From assembly GCF_036962705.1 (NCBI RefSeq), contig NZ_JBALOQ010000009.1, positions 62,001 through 126,000 of the forward strand: DNA of 64,000 nt. The letters are read 5' to 3'. The stretch comes from Ferdinandcohnia sp036962705. GTDB taxonomy: Bacteria > Bacillota > Bacilli > Bacillales > Bacillaceae_L. The stretch's first letter is position 1, and each line of letters opens with the position of its first letter. Below, in pieces: positions 59,858-64,000 of the stretch. Under the pieces are notes generated by a model. It saw only the letters and a list, made by a program, of their open reading frames with translations. It did no database searches and had not been told where the DNA came from. Position numbers and translations under genes: made by a program.

Positions 59858-61057
59858 TTGTCTAGAATTATGATTAACCCTAATCAAGTTATAGGAATGA
59901 GTCCCCAGGTTGGGTCTATTGGTTCAAAATTGTCCTCGATTGAGGGAGGCGTGTCGTCTGTCAGAAACTCCATTGATTATCGAATTTTGGCTAGGACCTC
60001 TATACGACCGCAACTAACTGAAGCAAGTCGATCAATCGAACAATTGGAAGCAAAAGTAAAAAAGCTAGAGGCCTTTTTAAATCTAGCAGTAACTCGTTAT
60101 TCGTCAACAGAACGTTACTTAAACGGCACGTTTATGACGATGGAGGCAGCTCGGACGTTGAAACCGGCGATTCCAGAATCAGGTGGAAAAAAGGTTGAAT
60201 CTTCTAACAAGGATACATCGTCACTCGTGCACAAAATACTTTCGTACTTTGGTACTGTAAATACAGGGCTAAGTATGGGGGACATCGCGGTTGTTGGGTC
60301 ACAACTTTTATCTGTGGGAACTTCTGCTTTTTTAGCTCGAAACCTTAAAGTTACTTATGTAGGTGGAAAACCTACATGGGGGCAAAAATTTACCGGTAAA
60401 TATAAATTCACGGTAACTGCAAATCCTTCATGGACGAGTCGAACAGGGTATAGTTCGAAAATGGCGAAATTTATACGCGACTTTTCACGGTCAACGCCTA
60501 CAAATCCAATTTCAAAAGTAGCCCATTCCTTTATAAGCTCCTATAATAATCCATCTGCACTCTTAAAACATGCTGCAGGCTTCTCGAAAAACGTGAACGC
60601 AGCCATGCATGGAACTACATTAATGGGGCGTTTTCATAAGAGGATTACAATTGGGGCAAAAGATGTGGTACAAAACGTAGCGAAAGCAAAAGGATTAACG
60701 GCTGTCGCTAAACGTATCCCATTCATTGGAGGGCTTGTCTCATTTGGAGCGAATACTGCAGAGGTATTTGATCCCAAAAATGCTAATTTATCGGTGGGTG
60801 AAAAAGTTGGTAGAGCTACTGCTGGAATCGTTACAGACATTGGTGCAATAGCCGTTGGTGCAAAGGCAGGTGCCATGATTGGAAGCGTCGGTGGTCCTGT
60901 TGGTATTGTTGTTGGGGGAGCCATCGGTGGGCTTGCCGGGGGAATTGCAAGTTCAGCAGCCGGCGATGTCATTAAAGACGTTGGGCAAAAAATTGGTGGT
61001 GCGATCGAAAACGTTGGGAAATCAATCTTCAATTCAGTTAGCAGTTGGTTTAAATAA
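59858..61057 (+). CDS. Candidate T7SS effector: WXG/LXG-like N-terminus with glycine-zipper hydrophobic C-terminus
   Basis: The protein has 399 residues. TTG at 59858 follows AAAGGAGGGG by 7 bp; the earlier in-frame ATG (59819) lies upstream of that site. Residues 1-95 form a helical hairpin typical of T7SS targeting domains (KLSSIEGGVSSVRNSIDY, RSIEQLEAKVKKLEAFLNLA). Residues about 310-380 are hydrophobic and glycine-rich (ATAGIVTDIGAIAVGAKAG, then PVGIVVGGAIGGLAGGIASS), a glycine-zipper-like membrane-inserting region. The middle has no recognised domain. The Staphylococcus aureus TspA toxin is similar in concept, an LXG-type protein depolarising membranes. The following membrane gene could give immunity. 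Confidence 0.65.
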   Translation: MSRIMINPNQVIGMSPQVGSIGSKLSSIEGGVSSVRNSIDYRILARTSIRPQLTEASRSIEQLEAKVKKLEAFLNLAVTRYSSTERYLNGTFMTMEAARTLKPAIPESGGKKVESSNKDTSSLVHKILSYFGTVNTGLSMGDIAVVGSQLLSVGTSAFLARNLKVTYVGGKPTWGQKFTGKYKFTVTANPSWTSRTGYSSKMAKFIRDFSRSTPTNPISKVAHSFISSYNNPSALLKHAAGFSKNVNAAMHGTTLMGRFHKRITIGAKDVVQNVAKAKGLTAVAKRIPFIGGLVSFGANTAEVFDPKNANLSVGEKVGRATAGIVTDIGAIAVGAKAGAMIGSVGGPVGIVVGGAIGGLAGGIASSAAGDVIKDVGQKIGGAIENVGKSIFNSVSSWFK

Positions 61058-61081
61058 ATCGATTTTGATAGGATGAAAATT

Positions 61082-61423
61082 ATGTATAATACTGCAGAAA
61101 TAATTGAAACAATCACAACCATTTTAGCTTTGTGGTTCTCACTTCAAGTAGGCTTAAGCCTACTAACCATCTTGCTAGGAAACGTCATGGTTGATTACGT
61201 AGAGTTAGGGATTTTTAGAAATACAAACAATCCATTACTCAAATTCTTTACCTTTGTCACCCTATTTATATTCGGGCTTGGTCCATTTATTTATACAAAA
61301 CTAAGCAAGTACTCGTGGATTGCTAGGAAACTACTCATGCTTGTCATCACACTAGGGATGGGAATCCTGTTCATGATTATCTATTACATTATCAAAGCGT
61401 CGCTGCATGCGTTGTTTTTGTAG
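61082..61423 (+). CDS. Small multi-helix membrane protein, candidate immunity protein
   Basis: The protein has 113 residues (116 if the ATG at 61073 is used; AGGA lies 8 bp before the later ATG). Three or four hydrophobic helices: ITTILALWFSLQVGLSLLTIL, KFFTFVTLFIFGLGPFIY and LMLVITLGMGILFMIIYYIIKA. No family is recognised. It lies 24 bp after the candidate pore-forming effector, and toxin-immunity pairs of this kind normally have a membrane immunity protein. Role is inferred from position only. Confidence 0.6.
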   Translation: MYNTAEIIETITTILALWFSLQVGLSLLTILLGNVMVDYVELGIFRNTNNPLLKFFTFVTLFIFGLGPFIYTKLSKYSWIARKLLMLVITLGMGILFMIIYYIIKASLHALFL

Positions 61424-61506
61424 GTTGCTTGAAAATTTGCTCATTAAGTAGAGTGAAATTATATGAGTAGCGCAACATCAATCAAAACCAAAAGGAGGTA
61501 CAAAAC

Positions 61507-62316
61507 ATGAATCATGCTTTAACATGTACGACCGAGGAATTAGCATTGTTGGTTTCAGTTTGTGGATACCCAGCAGTGGCAAAAGGGATTGCAGAGGCTT
61601 CGTACGGAGAAAAGTCCCCCGAAGAATGGGATGCAATCATGGACTCAACCATTCACCAGTTGGTGATCAAGTCGCTTTGGGATCCTGATAAAACTGGGGA
61701 GGATGAGCATCCATTAAGCGACGAAATGCAAATTTTTATTAAAAAATATGTAGAATCTAAATGGATGATTCGTTGCTCGAATCTCTCAGGCCGAAGCGTG
61801 TTAATGATTCACCATTTTGAAGAAGATATTTGGCTTGCCCATGTCATCGCGGAAGACATCATGCATGAATTCGCGCTATTATCAAATGAAGAAATTCCGA
61901 CTGCGATAAAGGATTTTTACGAATTTGACAACGCAGGCATCCAACTCGCAGAAACACACGAATTCTACCTCACTGACGAAGCATTTGATTGGCTAAGTGA
62001 CCAATCAAAAACAACAAAGGTCCGGAAAAAAGCAAAGTTCACAGCGACTGAAGAACAGAGCTTCAATTTATTCATCGAGGACCTAGAAGAACACGAATGG
62101 TCGCTTTATAATATTTCACACTTTGAAATTCCAAATATAGAAGGCGATTTTCTTCTCGCAAATATTGTCTTCTTTTTACCTTCAAAAAGAGGAATGTGGA
62201 TCGTGGAATACGTGGAAGATGGTAAAAAGCCGGTCCACATCAAATTAAATTCATATGAGGAATGGAACGAAATGCTCGATGCTGTCGGAACAGTGGCTAC
62301 TGCAGTTGAAGTATAA
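61507..62316 (+). CDS. Uncharacterised protein, EspG-like in size and start
   Basis: The protein has 269 residues with an AAAGGAGGT site before the ATG. It is acidic, mixed alpha/beta and soluble. The start LTCTTEELALLVSVCGYP and the later WLAHVIAEDIMHEFALL and HIKLNSYEEWNEMLDAV give a layout like EspG chaperones of mycobacterial ESX systems, which bind substrates in the cytoplasm. The resemblance is weak and I cannot confirm homology. It ends in a terminator at 62335-62362. An unrelated effector partner or immunity protein is another possibility. Confidence 0.5.
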   Translation: MNHALTCTTEELALLVSVCGYPAVAKGIAEASYGEKSPEEWDAIMDSTIHQLVIKSLWDPDKTGEDEHPLSDEMQIFIKKYVESKWMIRCSNLSGRSVLMIHHFEEDIWLAHVIAEDIMHEFALLSNEEIPTAIKDFYEFDNAGIQLAETHEFYLTDEAFDWLSDQSKTTKVRKKAKFTATEEQSFNLFIEDLEEHEWSLYNISHFEIPNIEGDFLLANIVFFLPSKRGMWIVEYVEDGKKPVHIKLNSYEEWNEMLDAVGTVATAVEV

Positions 62317-62334
62317 AATCATTTTCCGAAACCA

Positions 62335-62362
62335 AAGATGACTTTTACCGTCGTCTTTTTTT
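62335..62362 (+). terminator. Terminator of the T7SS signalling/effector operon
   Basis: AAGATGAC / GTCGTCTT stem (one wobble pair) followed by TTTTTTT. Confidence 0.8.
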
Positions 62363-62552
62363 AACTTTAATCAGTAAAAGTCCCCACTTATGTAAGTGGG
62401 TGATGATATTGAAAGAGTATACAATTTAGTAGAGGGTTTTAACACCGACTGAATAAAGTTAAAGCCTCCGGCGGATGCCACGATTTTTCAAAGGAAATTT
62501 TTCGAGCAGACTCGAAAAAAATCTGGCGCAAATACGCCAATGCGTATTTGAT
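62363..62552 (+). repeat. Dispersed structured element, copy 2
   Basis: AACTTTAATCAG (62363-62374) and CTGAATAAAGTT (62449-62460) are inverse with one mismatch. AAGCCTCCGGCGGATGCC and CACGATTTTTCAA follow, then TTTTTCGAG-CAGA-CTCGAAAAA, a perfect hairpin. The end is TCTGGCGCAAATACGCC then AATGCGTATTTGAT. Orientation is the same as copy 1 at 49823-50051. In the closing hairpin, GCGCAT of copy 1 becomes GCGTAT, which restores pairing. Confidence 0.75.
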
Positions 62553-62708
62553 TAGGAGTAGTAAATCCGAACTATTTTAACAATCGGATTATGAGTCTTT
62601 TTACCTATTACTTCCAAATTTATCATATTTTTTACCTTTAGTTTACAAGCTATTAACAGTATACAGATAAGATTTACATTGAAGGAAAAAATTGCGGGAG
62701 GAACGCGA

Positions 62709-64000
62709 AATGATTTTTGGGAAACGAGTGAGGAACAAGCTGAAAAAAGGATTGATTGTCTTCTTTACCCTAAACATTTTACTGTCAAATGTAAGTCTTA
62801 CATTAGGACCGAAAATGGTATTTGCGGAGGATAATCATGTAAACAATTCAGCACAGCAAAAGACGAACCAACCAACTGGGGGAGAAACACCACCGGGGGA
62901 AGAATTGCCTTCACAAGAACCAACAAACCAGACAGAACCTGAAACTCAGGATGAGCCTATTACCCAGGAAGTACCTGAAGCTCAGGAAGAACCTGCAAAT
63001 CAAGAAGAACAAGCAACCAAGACAGATCCAGCAACTCAGGAACATCAGCCTGAAACCCAAGATGAAAAAGCAACGCAGGATGACCCAGCAACTCAGGCAA
63101 ATCCTGAAACTCAAGAAAAATCAACAACGGAAGCTGGTCCGAAAACTTCAGAATCATCAGCACAAGAAAGTCCTATTGCTGAAGAGCAACAAACTAAACA
63201 GGAGGAGTCAGCTCAACCAACGAAGGTAAACTTTGATAGCCTTCCACACCTTCTCGTTACTGAAATTTCACCAAACTCAAAGGGTGCTGGAACAGACTAT
63301 TACGAGTATTTTGAGGTATACAACAATACGAATCAACCTCAAACATTAACAAATTACACGTTTACATATCGCTATACCGACACCGGGAACGAATTGCCAT
63401 TTCAAATCCCGGCAACCACCATTAAACCACAGGAAACTCTTGTTTTTTGGTTTAATAACGGTAACAGAACACTAGCTGATTTTAATGCAAATTTTGGAAC
63501 TGAATTACCAGAGGATAAAGTAGTCCAGTTTACTGATGTGTTTCCTGGTTTTGCAAATGGCGGCAATCGTGCCCTAGTCATTAAAAACCACCAAGGAACA
63601 GAAATCATTTCTGCTAGCTATCTGGCAGGGGAAACCGATAATACAGGAGCAGTTGTTGATTACAAATATCCGGCAACAGGCACAGAAATGGTGAAACACC
63701 AAGTGTTATCACAGCCAACTCCAGGTGAGATCCAGCAAACACAGGTTCCAGAAACTCCAGTGAATCTTCCGGATGTGCCTGAGGACACAGAAGCACCTGT
63801 GATTTCACATTCACCAATTACGAGTAGCAAGCCTCTGACTCCAATTCAAATCGAGGCAAATGTAACGGATAATCTTGCAATTCCAAGTGTGACGCTTTTT
63901 TATAAAATTGGTGACACGAGTGAATTCACGGCGATACCAATGAGTCCAAACGAGCAAACCTATACTGCGGAAATTCCAAGCTTCCAAGTGTATGAAGAAA
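62709..64000 (+). CDS. Lamin-tail-domain surface protein, 3' end outside window
   Basis: ATG at 62709 has GGAGGAACG upstream; the frame is open to the window end (430 codons seen). Signal peptide: KKGLIVFFTLNILLSNVSLT to about residue 40. A linker rich in T, Q, E and P (about 45-170) repeats P-(A/E)-TQ motifs. A lamin-tail domain (about 180-320) contains LLVTEISPNSKGAGTDYYEY then FEVYNNTN and FANGGNRALVIKN. An Ig-like domain begins at about 375 (APVISHSP...PIQIEANVTDN). Such N-terminal domains are common on large secreted metallophosphoesterases or nucleases of Bacillus. The catalytic part, if any, is not visible. Confidence 0.8.

Noticed and set aside
62447..62552. The repeated element as a second c-di-GMP riboswitch
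   Set aside because: It lacks the GEMM core words (GGGCAAACC, GACGCAAAGCC, GGTAGCC); only a GCGCAAA word is alike.

Overview
The window reads as chromosomal DNA of a motile, spore-former-type Firmicute of the family Bacillaceae. The signs are a Bacillus-like gene order (flaG-fliD-fliS-fliT ... hpf - secA - prfB), AGGAGG-type ribosome binding sites, a B. subtilis-style sigma-H promoter in front of hpf, a sigma-D-like promoter in front of flaG, the RF2 programmed frameshift, and interspersed hairpin repeats of Bacillus type. No phage, plasmid, tRNA, rRNA or CRISPR locus was found.

Region 1 (1-4.5 kb): the 3' part of a flagellin lysine-N-methylase (fliB) gene, a decayed LAGLIDADG-type endonuclease relic, then the flaG-fliD-fliS-fliT filament-cap and chaperone operon. 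Region 2 (4.5-12.4 kb) looks inserted into the usual fliT-hpf interval. It holds a c-di-GMP-I (GEMM) riboswitch with a terminator and a competing antiterminator, upstream of a 1694-residue secreted repeat protein. A minus-strand formaldehyde dehydrogenase/GlcG-like pair follows, divergent from an HxlR-type regulator. Region 3 (12.4-19.1 kb): hpf, a membrane diguanylate cyclase, secA and prfB. The diguanylate cyclase and the riboswitch are two parts of a possible local c-di-GMP circuit joining motility and surface adhesion. Region 4 (19.4-24.2 kb): an ECF vitamin/metal-type importer (S, T, two ATPases) and a chemoreceptor.

Region 5 (24.4-38.4 kb) is a complete lactose/galactose unit bracketed by two LacI-type regulators: a solute-binding lipoprotein and two permeases (no ATPase gene), beta-galactosidase, then galK-galE-galT-galM. 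A recurrent TTTAGTAAA/TTTACTAAA motif sits at three promoters and is a good operator candidate.

Region 6 (39.0-62.3 kb, perhaps to the window end) is the most interesting part: a type VII secretion (T7SSb-like) locus of unusual make-up. It has EssC, an EsaB/YukD ubiquitin-like protein, two WXG100 proteins, a WXG-like coiled protein and a duplicated pair of six-helix membrane proteins, but no recognisable EssB, EssA or EsaA in the window. Instead it has a phospho-signalling block: an FHA protein, a PP2C phosphatase, a Ser/Thr kinase with extracellular TPRs, and a membrane protein whose tail carries nine (D/E/P)T(A/S/T)(L/I)(L/M) motifs that look like FHA ligands. Two probable effector modules are present: a TslA-like lipase with a lipoprotein and a small helical partner, and a WXG/LXG-like protein ending in a glycine-rich hydrophobic region followed by a small multi-helix membrane protein. 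A 1652-residue Ig-repeat protein anchored at both ends and a lamin-tail-domain surface protein (cut by the window end) complete it.

Across the window several intergenic regions carry short motifs repeated with a strictly fixed period (20, 20, 21, 21, 52 and about 52 bp), each array with its own motif. They do not look coding, and I do not recognise them as a described class.
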